NCBI RefSeq assembly: GCF_029227915.1
Contig: NC_079881.1
Span: forward strand, 29,427,501-29,491,500
Length of the DNA: 64,000 nt
Reading direction: 5' to 3'
DNA from: Hydractinia symbiolongicarpus
Lineage: Eukaryota > Cnidaria > Hydrozoa > Anthoathecata > Hydractiniidae
Within the stretch, counting starts at the first letter, position 1; each line of letters opens with the position of its first letter. A model generated the notes under the pieces. That model worked only from the letters and a program-made list of their open reading frames with translations. It did not search any database and was not told where the DNA came from. Position numbers and translations under genes: made by a program. Positions 29,190 to 40,540 of the stretch are shown here, piece by piece.

Positions 29190-32100
29190 ATAGGCTCCAA
29201 AATGGAGCCTTGGTAGACAATCAGAGGAAAATTATATTATGCCGTATTATCTAACATTTTAAAATTTATATGAACAAAACTGCAGCATTTGGTGGACACT
29301 AAGTAAAAATGTGGTTTTATTACATAGAATCAAAAACTATAGGGACAAAAATGAAGCATTTGGTAGACAATCTGAGGAAAATTACATTTTGCCGTACTAT
29401 CTAATAACTTAAAATTTATATCAACAAAAATGCAGCATTTGGTGGACAATGGATGATAGATTGTGGCGTTATAAGACAATTTTAAAAATTATAGGCATAA
29501 AAATGCTGCATTTGGTGGACAATCAGAAAAAAATTGCATGTTGCGGTATAATCTAATACTCCAAAATATATGTAAACAAAAATGCAGCATTTAGTGGACA
29601 CTAAGTGAAATAGTGTATTTTGACGGGATTTTTTGATATTTAAAACATCTATATATACAAAAATTGAGCATTTGGTGGGCAATAAGTGAAATAATGCGCT
29701 TTTATTGCACAATATCAAATATGATAGGCTCAAATATGGAGCATTTGGAAGACAATTGGAGGAAAATTACGCTTTGCGGTACTATCTAATATTTTAAAAT
29801 TTTTATGAACAAAAATGCAGTATTTGGTGGACAATTGCAACGTTATAACACAATTTTAAAAAATAAAGGCCCGAAAATGCAGCATTTGGTGGACAATCAG
29901 ACAAAAATTGATTGTTTTAGTAGAATCTAATACTCCAAAATTTATGTAAACAAAAATGCAGCATTTGGTGGACACTAAGTGAAATAATGTATTTGGACGG
30001 GATTTTTTCATATTTAAAACATCTATATATACAAAAATTGAGCATTTGGTGGTCAATAAGTGAAATAATGTGCTTTTATTGCACAATATCAAATATTATA
30101 GGCTCAAAAATGGAGCATTTGGTAGACAATCAGAGGAAAATTACATTTTCCGTACAACTGAATGACTTAAAATTTATATCAACAAAAATGAAGCATTTGG
30201 TGGACAATGGATGATACATTGCGGCGTTATAAGACAATTTTAAAAATTATAGGCATAAAAATGCAGCATTTGGTGGACAATCAGAAAAAAGTTGCATGTT
30301 GCGGTATAATCTAACATTTCAAAATTTATATAAACAAAAATGCAGCATTTGGTGGACACTAAGTGAAAAAATGTGGTTTCATTACATAGAATCAAAAATT
30401 ATAGGCACAAAATTAAAGCATTTGTTAGACAATCTGAGGAAAACTACATTTTGCCGTACTATCTAATAACATAAAATTAATATGAACAAAAATGCAGCAT
30501 TTGGTGGACAATGGATGATAGATTGTGGCGTTATAAGGCAATTTTAAAAATTATAGGCACAAAAATGCAACATTTAGTGGACAATCAGAAAAAAATTGCA
30601 TGTTACGGTATAATCTAATACTTCAAAATTATATATAAACAAAAATGCAGCATTTGGTGGACAATGGATAATAGATTGTGGCGTTATAAGACAATTTTAA
30701 AAATTATAGGCATAAAAATGCAGCATTTGGTGGACAATCAGAAAAAAGTTGCATGTTGCGGTATAATCTAACATTTCAAAATTTATATAAACAAAAATGC
30801 AGCATTTGGTGGACACTAAGTGAAAAAATGTGGTTTCATTACATAGAATCAAAAATTATAGGCACAAAATTAAAGCATTTGTTAGACAATCTGAGGAAAA
30901 CTACATTTTACCGTACTATCTAATAACATAAAATTAATATGAACAAAAATGCAGCATTTGGTGGACAATGGATGATAGATTGTGGCGTTATAAGGCAATT
31001 TTAAAAATTATAGGCACAAAAATGCAACATTTGGTGGACAATCAGAAAAAAATTGCATGTTGCGGTATAATCTAATACTTCAAAATTATATATAAACAAA
31101 AATGCAGCATTTGGTGGACAATGGATAATAGATTGTGGCGTTATAAGACAATTTTAAAAATTATAGGCACAGAAATGCAGCATTTGGTTGACAATCAGAC
31201 AAAAATTGCATGTTGCGGTATAATCTAATACTCCAAAATTTATGTGAACAAAAATGCAGCATTTAGTGGACACTAAGTGAAAAAATGTGGTTTCATTACA
31301 TAGAATCAAAAATTATAGGCACAAAAATGCAGCATTTGGTGGACAATCAGAAAAAAATTGCATGTTGCGGTATAATCTAATACTTCAAAATTATATATAA
31401 ACAAAAATGCAGCATTTGGTGGACAATGGATAATAGATTGTGGCGTTATAAGACAATTTTAAAAATTATAGGCATAAAAATGCAGCATTTGGTGGACAAT
31501 CAGAAAAAAGTTGCATGTTGCGGTATAATCTAACATTTCAAAATTTATATAAACAAGAATGCAGCATTTGGTGGACACTAAGTGAAAAAATGTGGTTTCA
31601 TTACATAGAATCAAAAATTATAGGCACAAAATTAAGGCATTTGTTAGACAATCCGAGGAAAACTACATTTTGCCGTACTATCTAATAACATAAAATTAAT
31701 ATGAACAAAAAAGCAGCATTTGGTGGACAATGGATGATAGATTGTGGCGTTATAAGGCAATTTTAAAAATTATAGGCACAAAAATGCAACATTTGGTGGA
31801 CAATCAGAAAAAAATTGCATGTTGCGGTATAATCTAATACCTCAAAATTATATATAAACAAAAATGCAGCATTTGGTGGACAATGGATAATAGATTGTGG
31901 CGTTATAAGACAATTTTAAAAATTATAGGCACAAAAATGCAGCATTTGGTGGACAATCAGACAAAAATTGCATGTTGCGGTATAATCTAATACTCCAAAA
32001 TTTATATAAACAAAAATGCAGCATTTGGTGGACACTAAGTGAAAAAATGTGGTTTTGTTACAGAATCAAAAATTATAGGCACAAAATTGAAGCATTTGGT

Positions 32101-32985
32101 AGACAATCTGAGAAAAATTACATTTTGCCATACTATCTAATAACTTAAAATTAATATGAACAAAAATGCAGCATTTGGTGGACAATTGCGGCGTTATAAC
32201 ACAAATTTGAAAACTATAGGCACAAAAATGCATTATTTGGTGGATATTCAGACGAAAATTGCATGTTGCGGTATAATCTAATACTTCAAAATTTATGTAA
32301 ACAAAAATGCAGCATTTGGTGGACACTAAGTGAAATAGTGTATTTTGACGGGATTTTTTGATATTTAAAACATCTATATATACAAAAATTGAGCATTTGG
32401 TGGGCAATAAGTGAAATAATGCGCTTTTATTGCACAATATCAAATATTATAGGCTGAAAAATGGAGCATTTGTTAGACAATCAGAGGAAAATTACATTTT
32501 GCAGTACTATCTAATAACTTCAAATTTATATCAACAAAAATGCAGCATTTAGTGGACACTCAGTGAAATAGTGTATTTTGACGGGATTTTTTGATACTTA
32601 AAACATCTATATATACAAAAATTGAGCATTTGGTGGGCAATAAGTGAAATAATGCGCTTTTATTGCACAATATCAAATATTATAGGCTGAAAAATGGAGC
32701 ATTTGGTAGACAATCAGAGGAAAATTACATTTTGCCGTACTATCTAATAACTTAAAATTTATATCAACAAAAATGCAGCATTTGGTGGACACTAAGTGAA
32801 ATAGTGTATTTTGACGGGATTTTTTGATATTTAAAACATCTATATATACAAAAATTGAGCATTTGGTGGTCAAAAAATGAAATAATGCGCTTTTATTGCA
32901 CAATATCAAATATTATAGGCTAAAAAATGCAGCATTTGGTGGACAATCAGACAAAAATTGCATGTTGCGGTATAATCTAATACTT
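29190..32985. repeat. Core-and-spacer minisatellite with GCATTTGGTGGACA core, about 40 units
   Basis: A core of about 20 bp, AAATGCAGCATTTGGTGGAC with variants GGTAGAC and GAGCATTT, recurs every 70-110 bp in one orientation. Spacers fall into a handful of classes, recognised by starts such as AATCAGAGGAAAATTAC, AATGGATGATAGATTGTGG, AATCAGAAAAAAATTGCATG, ACTAAGTGAAAAAATGTGG and AATAAGTGAAATAATGCGC. Classes are reused in varying order, and blocks of several units are themselves duplicated (for example near 30.25, 30.7 and 31.45 kb). The first half of the core, AAATGC-A-GCATTT, is palindromic. Minus-strand frames of 78-125 codons run through the repeats because the units often keep phase; their Cys/Phe-rich products have no known domain and I treat them as spurious. 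Confidence 0.93.
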
Positions 32986-34755
32986 ACAACTGTCATTGTT
33001 ACGACTAAATTGAAAACGCGTGCAGTTCACCACAAGTTATAACTTTTATTGGAAACTATAGCTATATTTAATTATCAATGACACTTAAAATATTAATGCA
33101 ACGCATTATCAATGTAACATATCTATGCATATGAAATATACTTACAATAAGCAAAGAGTTAATCGTCCAACTTTAAAGTTTCGAATTATTTGATTAAGTA
33201 GCTATCCAGTTAGTGCCAAGTTTTACTTTGGAAAATTATCTGTTGAATCGGAAGGTTATGTTTAATATAAATAGAACTATTCGTTAGCCTGTGGAAGAAC
33301 CCACGGGTGCGCCGGTCTGAGCCTGTGCTCAGATTTTCACCTATCATGAGATTGCTGTTTTATGACCCTTTTATGTGACACAAACAGAATGCAACTATTA
33401 TTATATAGCTTTACTTATGAATAAATAAAAGTTTACAATGAGTTTAAATTTGCATTTTCCTTATAAATAGAGCTAGTCTGCTTCGTGGTTTGCTCGCCTG
33501 TAACGGCCAATTTGCTTCTTCTTGACGGGGATTGCTGTTGTTGCAAGTAACGCGCATTGATTAGTGAAACAAATTTGTGAACATTTTCTGGAAAACTAGT
33601 GGAGTTCTAAAATTTATCTTTGACTTACTGTTATTCACGTGGCAACGTTTTCTTTGTCGATTAAAATTTGAGACATGTATTTTTTGGAAACTTCAAAGGA
33701 AAAAGAACATTTTCACTTTGGTTGTCACAGACAGATAAACATTTTTTTTACCTTTGTACTTTCTTTCGAATTTCAGCAATTTTGAGAAAACCTTCTCTTT
33801 TGTAAGTCCGAATTTTGGTCTAGTTCGGTATTTTCAGTCATAACTTGGAAGAAAGAAAACAGACAAACGTTGTGTATTAATAAAATACATTTTTGCATTA
33901 GAATATTGAATGTGTTATGTAAGAAACTTTCGCGGAAATGGAAATCAAAATAAGGCAACTGCAAATGTGTCCCCTGAGCGTATAGAGGACCTTCCATCTA
34001 GTGTGAATAATAAATTCATCATGTGTTAGTTTGTGTTTGACCTCGTATCTCCGAAAGAAGTCAAAACATTTTATTAAAATATAAATTTTCTCATCACATG
34101 TCCACGCTTTTTTGAAAACGTTGCCTTTAAAATGGCGGAATTGCTAATGTAATGCAAGTTACGACTACGCAGACGGAAGATATGCCTAATAGGTGCGAAA
34201 GAAAAACACTTTCATCTTTTTTACTTTCTCGAATTAAAAAATCGGAGAAGAAATTATAACTATTTTTTTAGATCCACCAATATCAACAGTAGATGTTTAA
34301 TAATAACAACAACGCGGTACGTAAGAGATACAAAATGAGTACTATTTTTGTGCAATAATTCTATATATTCTTATTCCTGGATTACATTTCAAGAGGAATT
34401 TCGTTTTAAAAATCATTGTAAAGGAATTCGTATCTTGGAATGTCCTCATTTCATGGCAAAATTTAGACTCGGGTTGTTTCAGTTTTAGAAGCAATATTTA
34501 AAGATTGAGGCTTTTTTTATTTTGGTTAATTTGAAAACATCTGAGGCTCGTGTCTTTATAAAAAAGTGTGTATTCCGTGTAGTTTCTCATCATCGTAAAT
34601 TCTTGTCATCGTATCAATTATTTTGCGTTATTCTCTCCTCTAGGCCTCGTGGTCTTTGAAAGAATAGCACTGGACACGAGAAGGCAATCACTACTTTAAG
34701 CCGCAATGTTGCTTCATCCCTGGACCTACATCACATTTAAGTGTTCAATTATGAC
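32986..34755. other. Gene-free AT-rich stretch
   Basis: A 74-codon minus-strand frame at 33773-33997 has no recognisable features. No RNA gene, tandem repeat or clear transposon end was seen. Confidence 0.45.
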
Positions 34756-34844
34756 TTTCCTGAGAGGCCGCTCACACGTTAAATTTCATCCCAGGATGAG
34801 TTTCGTACGCGGATGAGTTCATCTCTGTGTCTACTAAAAGTCCT

Positions 34845-35143
34845 CACAATGTTTACATGTTTAAAGCGGAATAAAATTTTATCCCGGGATGAGATCATCA
34901 CGTTAAATTTCATCCCTATCCTAAAGACAGGGTAAAATCGTGTCTCGAGATGAGATTAAGAAAAAAAACAAGTGTAAACACAATAATTCTTTTCACAATG
35001 TTCACATGTTTAAAGCGGAATAAAATTTTATCCCGGGATGAGATCATCACGTTAAATTTCATCCCTATCCTAAAGACAGGGTAAAATCGTGTCTCGGGAT
35101 GAGATTAAGAAAAAAAACAAGTGTAAACACAATAATTCTTTTC
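34845..35143. repeat. Tandem duplication, 2 x 149 bp, inside the hAT-like element
   Basis: The segment beginning CACAATGTTTACATG at 34845 repeats at 34994 with only a few substitutions (for example CTCGAGATGAG versus CTCGGGATGAG). Each copy holds ATCCCGGGATGAG and the sequence AAAGACAGGGTAAAATC. Confidence 0.9.
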
Positions 35144-35502
35144 ATTCCGGGATGAGAATGCTGAATGTACACTTTTCACACTTTTTGAACATCATTTTAA
35201 ATATAAGAACTATAAAATGAATCCGATCATTCTTTTTGTGACAATCGACGCAAAGACGTAAAGAAAGCATTTGGAAAAAATTATGAAGAGGTTGGTTGTA
35301 ACTTTCTTCGTTAATTTATATATGAAATAACGAAATTCCATCCTAAATTTATACGAGTTCAAATATTATTCCAGCATTAATTATGGTTCTCATGTGTTTG
35401 TACGAGAAAGTGTTTTAAAAATGCACGCCATTTTAATGTTATGCCTGCTGTATGCTAAAATGATGGTGTCTGTTTAAATTGGTAATTATTGATTTTTTAT
35501 AG

Positions 35503-35647
35503 GAAATGTTAAAAAAAAATAAAGAGTGTACTGATTGATAGCGACGCAAAGGAAAATGAAGTGAAGGAAACTTTGCCGATTGAAAATAGTGAGGATTACA
35601 CGGCCAACGGCGAGCCACCAACCTCAATCTTGCTCATCGACATCTAG
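35503..35647 (+). pseudogene. Exon-like coding remnant, acidic C-terminal tail
   Basis: After an acceptor-like GATTTTTTATAG, a frame stays open for 48 codons and ends with TAG at 35645. The predicted peptide is acidic (runs such as VLIDSDAKENEVKETLPIE) and not low complexity. A short stretch, EVKETLPIENSEDY, resembles KVKETFTIDEGENY from the exon-like frame at 36979-37121. Both may derive from terminal exons of the same transposon-borne or host gene family. No upstream exon or start was found, so it is probably a captured or decayed fragment. Confidence 0.35.
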
Positions 35648-36062
35648 TCAATGCTTTGTTTCTACCAAACAGCTTCCCTCAGAAGAATTACATTGTTTCT
35701 ATATTACTCTGCTAGTTGTATTAATAATACTATATGCAACTGTAACAGAAGGGATGTTATAGTTAAAATTGTTGATATATTTGTGATATTACACTACTTC
35801 TCTCAGGCGCCATCGTTCTAGGTTTCTCGTTTGACCTTTCTACTCACAAATTAAAAAATATCACTTCAAATTATCATACGCAAAGTTAGCAAAATTAATG
35901 TTTCATCCCGGGATGTGATTACTCATCCCGAGATAAAAATATGCTGATTTCATCCCTCGTTGAGGCTCACGTGTAAACACTTTTCGTTTCACGCCGGGAC
36001 GAGTTCCATCCCGGGAAGAGATTTTGTCCTGTATGCGTATAAACGTGGTCTAAGTTTCCTGA

Positions 36063-36390
36063 CAAAGACAATGTAATGTTTTATTGGTTAATCTGAGCTC
36101 ACAAAATTATCGTTATCATCGTGCGTAACTTCTTACTGAAGATTATTATTGGGATGGTTTATCTAGCTTTCCAGATATAAAAGAAGACAACAGGCTCTGG
36201 GGTCGAGGTTATTTGACAGCCTACAGTAGTGCAATTAACTGATCTTAGATTATTTTTAACCGTAAAATGAAACAAATAAACAGGAAAACAAACAAATTTT
36301 ACAAGGTTCTCATGTGGAGAAACTTGTAAAATTCGCAAATCAACTATTTATAAAAAATTTATTATTTGTTGTATCATGTGCAGCTGCGAA
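36063..36390. other. No feature seen
   Basis: AT-rich sequence between the hAT-like element and the exon-like fragments. No open frame or repeat is supported. Confidence 0.4.
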
Positions 36391-36504
36391 ATGGAAGCGC
36401 CAAAAAGGAAAAGAAAAACGAACTTAAGAAAAATTCCAATATCGTGGACATTAAGATACTGTTTTGGGCCATTTAATAATTACTTCATGCTAGCGGGTAG
36501 ATAG
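36391..36504 (+). pseudogene. Possible first-exon remnant with basic N-terminus
   Basis: An ATG opens a 37-codon frame starting MEAPKRKRKTNLRK, a strongly basic N-terminus like a nuclear localisation signal, and stops at TAG 36502. The start plus the downstream exon-like pieces (36979-37336) suggest a decayed gene for a nuclear or DNA-binding protein, possibly transposon-derived. No domain is identifiable, so this is a weak call. Confidence 0.25.
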
Positions 36505-36978
36505 ATCTTCCCGTTTTTTCATGACGTAGCGTGACGGTAAATAAGGGGTCGATAGGGAATAGTAATAATTAGTGTTTTAGTTTAGAATTCGAACGTTTGT
36601 AAACATGCATTTCAGTATAGTTTTGGCTTTGAACACTGTTTATTCGGGAGTAAAAATGGCGACTTCATTTGCCTTCATTTTCCATAGCGTATAAAGGCAG
36701 ATTTGCTTGTCAAAACAAACACGTTGTTATTGTAAAGTGTGTGGCAAAACATGAGAAAGGAATCTTTCCCTGAGCTGATATCTCAAGTCATTGCTCTAAT
36801 TAAAACATGGAGGCATGAAAGAAATGCTGCTTAGCCTATAAAAGGCACTATTCTATCGCTTTGGAAACACTCTTCAAAGAAAAGTAAGCGAATTTCATTT
36901 GTATTCACAATGAATTAAATTAACAATCTTTCATAAGAATAATAATATTATTTGGACCTCTTTTCTTTGCTTTTTTAG

Positions 36979-37336
36979 GTGCAGCGGATTTATCAAAAAC
37001 TCCGGTTCCGGCTCCCACCTCTTCTCCCGCTTCTAAAGTTAAGGAAACTTTCACAATTGATGAGGGAGAGAATTATAGGTTTGCAGAAAAAACTCCGTCC
37101 GAACAAAACAAAAAAAGCTGAACAATCAAATTAACATAGAAAATGAGATGTTGGTTGTATTGTATCAGAAGAGAGAACTCAATCAGTTGACCAAAAATGC
37201 TTAAAGTGGAACAAAAACACGTAAAGGAAACCTTGACAGCTTGAAGAAGAAGCTGGGAGAACTAAAGTTAAACCGACAACGCCAAAAAAGTACTAAAATG
37301 AACGGAAACGCAAAATTGATGCATTACATGAAGTAA
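36979..37336 (+). pseudogene. Decayed exon-like frame with Lys/Leu-rich helical tail
   Basis: After an acceptor-like TTTGCTTTTTTAG, a frame from 36981 encodes a Pro/Ser-rich, then acidic, segment (PVPAPTSSPASKVKETF) and stops at 37119-37121. In another frame, 37115-37336 continues with a charged, probably coiled-coil region (KLNNQINIENEMLVVLYQK, then SLKKKLGELKLNRQRQK), interrupted by one in-frame TAA at 37202. One frameshift plus one stop would explain the pattern, which fits a dead gene. The helical C-terminal layout is seen in several transposon-associated DNA-binding proteins, but I cannot name the family. Confidence 0.4.
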
Positions 37337-39391
37337 CAAGGACAAAATCACAAGCCGTGTTTGCGGACACTGCCATTTATATTTTAAAAGTATCAAATCG
37401 AAACTATTTATTATACCGCCGAACAAAAGAATCGCGTGCAGTTGCCAAAGCTTTGAAAAGTGCGACCCCAAACAGTTGCAGCCCGCCGGGTCTTACATAA
37501 AAGGGGTCTTACATGAACAACCTTTGAACAACCTTTTTAAGGTCATTGCTCACAATGACGAACTCAAATATTGAAATTATTTTTTGAAATTTTTTCATTC
37601 CGGTGAATTTTATCCGTGAAAATAAAGTCCCTTAAAAATTGGCCCCGCAAAAACTTACCGTTTAGATTTTTGACAATAAAGTACCGCATTTTCTTTACTG
37701 ATTGTAGCTTCTTTCTAATTAACGGACACTACAAAAGCCGGGCGCTTTTTCACGGATAGACTTGGTTACGCCAGCGAAACTCCGGTCAACGTCTCAAAGA
37801 AAATTTTGTAAAAGAGCACACTATTATCCGTCCATTTCATTCACCAAATGGACTTCTTCAAGTTTGTTTTTATTTAGCGGACACATTTTTTAAATCTATT
37901 TATAATATACCCAACTAATTTTTAATCTATCTAATCAATGGAACTAAAGATGAAATTTCAATTCATCTCAACACAAGCATGAAGTTATTTCACAGCTACT
38001 ATACCAAATACCTTAGTTTGTAGCTTATGTCCCTCATAGTGGCCTACCCTTTTATTCACTTTAAAATGAGGTTTGAGGTAGAGTTGGGAACTTAATGATT
38101 TAACAAAAAAATGTCCTGAAAATAATATACTTTCTAAAACGGGGATACCTCTAATTAGTGGAACTTTTGCACCGCTAATCTTAGGGATTACTATGAAGTT
38201 TTACAATCTTTTGGCGCTGATTCCACAAGCTTAATTCGGCTGATGGCTTACAAACACAAAGAAAAACATTTTAACATTTCCATTTTATTTTGTAAGAGTG
38301 AAATATTTTCCACTAAGAACATTATTACGATAAAGGTTCAACCAAGGGTACCTTATCAGGAACAAAAAAGTTGGAAAAACATTAGTCGGCAAAAATAAAA
38401 AGTCACTTTTTGCCGACTAAATTTTTTATTTTAGTCAGTTTTTGCCGAGTAAGTTTTTGAATTTAGTCACTAATAAAGAATAATTGCATATTCCTCTTGT
38501 TATTGCTACAATACAAAATAATGAGACATTTGTATTCTATTACTTATACCAGCAAAATTGAAATTTCTTTTTGCTCCAAAAGTTAAAAAAAGTAACTCCA
38601 CAAGCAAACACAAAAAAACACGCTGTAATTCCTCATGTTTCAATTTTTTTAAAATGGTATTAATATTCTTCTTCAGATTACAATTCTTTCTTAGTAACAA
38701 AAAATGCCAAAAATGGCTTAAAGGTGTTCAAATGTGATTTTATTATGATAATTTGATTCATATTCACACGATAAGGCTGAAAGGTCAAGCAGTTAGTTAT
38801 GTTTGCTCGAGAATTTTGAGAACTCAAAAAAAATGTATTTTTCTGGATGGATAAGTAAAAGAGCCGGTGAATTATCATGGAATTCCTTAATATTCATCTT
38901 TAAACTGACCCCTTTCCACGCCTCTTTTCATTAGCTACAAGAATAAACTTGCTCTCTAAAGTAAAACACAAACACAATTTTAAAAATAACAAAAATTTCT
39001 TACTATAGAAGAATGTTATTATTAGCAAGAAACATCATAAAAGAACATGTTTGGACTAAAATAAATGTACAAAAACGTATCAAACTTGAATTACGCATAT
39101 ATGTTATAAGTTCCCTGTGTTTCAATTTAGGGAGCTTTCTACAAAAATAGACGAATTTACAAAAACATAAATAAAAAAAAGTTAGTTAATTAATTAATTA
39201 ATTAAATAGTAACCTTGCAAGGTTTTGAAATTTTGACAGTAAAACACCTAAATCTTGTTAAGTTAAATGAGGTAGCCGACAAAATGCAAAAAGTGCTGAC
39301 ATGTGCAATAAAAAGCCTGGTTGACATAAAAAGTCTGTTTTTTAAATTTGACACAACTTATGCAAAATATATACATTTACTACTATAGAGG
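37337..39391. other. Gene-free stretch
   Basis: No supported gene. Around 37590-37660, phrases such as CCGTGAAAATAAAGTCCC and GGCCCCGCAAAAACTTACC look like decayed transposon end sequence. A (TTAA)n-like run sits at about 39184-39206. Two minus-strand frames of 64 and 66 codons (38.5-38.9 kb) have no recognisable features. Confidence 0.45.
38383..38419. repeat. Short perfect hairpin, 13-bp arms
   Basis: TAGTCGGCAAAAA at 38383-38395 is followed by its reverse complement at 38407-38419, with an 11-bp loop. A third related copy (TTAGTCAGTTTTTGCCGAGT) lies just downstream, so this may be a relic of a DNA-transposon terminus. Confidence 0.7.
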
Positions 39392-39417
39392 CATTTGGTA
39401 GACATGTCTACCAAATG
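39392..39417. repeat. Perfect 26-bp palindrome of the TTTGGTAGACA motif
   Basis: CATTTGGTAGACA is immediately followed by its reverse complement. The same motif, in either orientation, recurs at about 39448-39460, 39481-39491 and 39613-39624, up to an (AT)n tract. Here the minisatellite core of 29-33 kb appears in inverted form. Confidence 0.92.
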
Positions 39418-39665
39418 ATGCTATAAGTGATAATATATATGGTCGTGTCTACCAAATGAGCCTCTTAGGAAAGGCAACGTTATTTGGTGGACATGACAAT
39501 GTATTTTTTAATCTCGGTAAGACCTTTACGTACCCCATGCAAAATGAAAGTTTTTGAGGTGATGCGCGAAATTATTTACTTATAAGTGACGTAAATTTTT
39601 AGAAATATGTATTGTCTACCAAATGCTTCATTTTTGGACTTTGCGACCAAATGATGCTATTAGTA

Positions 39666-40259
<594 letters not shown>

Positions 40260-40296
<37 letters not shown>
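40260..40296. repeat. (AT)n tract at left edge of PLE insertion
   Basis: About 37 bp of AT repeat directly joined to PLE-derived sequence. The other side of the insertion is also (AT)n, so the element pair probably sits inside one AT microsatellite. Confidence 0.95.
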
Positions 40297-40300
<4 letters not shown>

Positions 40301-40330
40301 ACGAAGTAATTTTAACACAAATTACAACAG
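40296..40330 (-). repeat. Partial pseudo-LTR: 35-bp direct repeat of the PLE 5' end
   Basis: These 35 bp are identical, in minus orientation, to the start of the right-hand PLE copy (42743-42777, beginning CTGTTGTAATTTGTG). Read on the minus strand, the left PLE copy therefore ends: ORF, ribozyme, about 25 bp of spacer, then a repeat of its own 5' end. This is the partial-repeat (pLTR) layout known for Penelope-like elements. Confidence 0.8.
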
Positions 40331-40389
40331 AGTGCTCAATGTGTAACAGAGCAGTTATATTATTTTTATGTTTTGTTTTCAAGAAAAAA

Positions 40390-40451
40390 CTACATTAATT
40401 TTGCTACTTAAAGTTTCATGCTTCTTAGCAATCTTCAGGCAAATGATACAA
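40390..40451 (-). ncRNA. Candidate type I hammerhead ribozyme, left PLE copy
   Basis: Exact reverse complement of the candidate at 45048-45109, lying 3' of the left ORF on the minus strand. The conserved box CTGAAGA lies at 40438-40432, and the predicted cleavage site follows the A at position 40405 (after GTA). See the right-hand copy for the fold. Confidence 0.6.
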
Positions 40452-40540
40452 ATTATACAAGTTGGTACTAACTAAAGTATAAACCTTTTAATTACGTGAT
40501 AAAACGTAATAAAACAAATAAATACATTGTTCGTTACAGT

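Larger units (their letters stand above)
34756..36062. mobile_element. Probable non-autonomous hAT-like DNA transposon with 8-bp TSD
   Basis: The octamer TTTCCTGA occurs at 34756-34763 and again at 36055-36062. The enclosed ends are similar inverted repeats: AGGCCGCTCACACGTTAA on the left, AGACCACGTTTATACGCA as the reverse complement on the right, about 12 of 18 positions matching. Subterminal regions on both sides carry many copies of CATCCCGGGATGAG in both orientations. An 8-bp duplication with short imperfect terminal repeats fits the hAT superfamily. No transposase frame is present; the interior holds only an exon-like remnant (35503-35647). The assignment is from structure only. Confidence 0.6.

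Noticed and set aside
29482-32909. Minus-strand frames of 78-125 codons with repeated Cys/Phe-rich peptides
   Set aside because: They follow the core-and-spacer minisatellite, and frame openness depends on spacer length. No known protein repeat matches.
29190-32985. CRISPR-like array of repeats and spacers
   Set aside because: Spacers are not unique but reuse a few classes, lengths vary, the context is eukaryotic and there are no cas genes.
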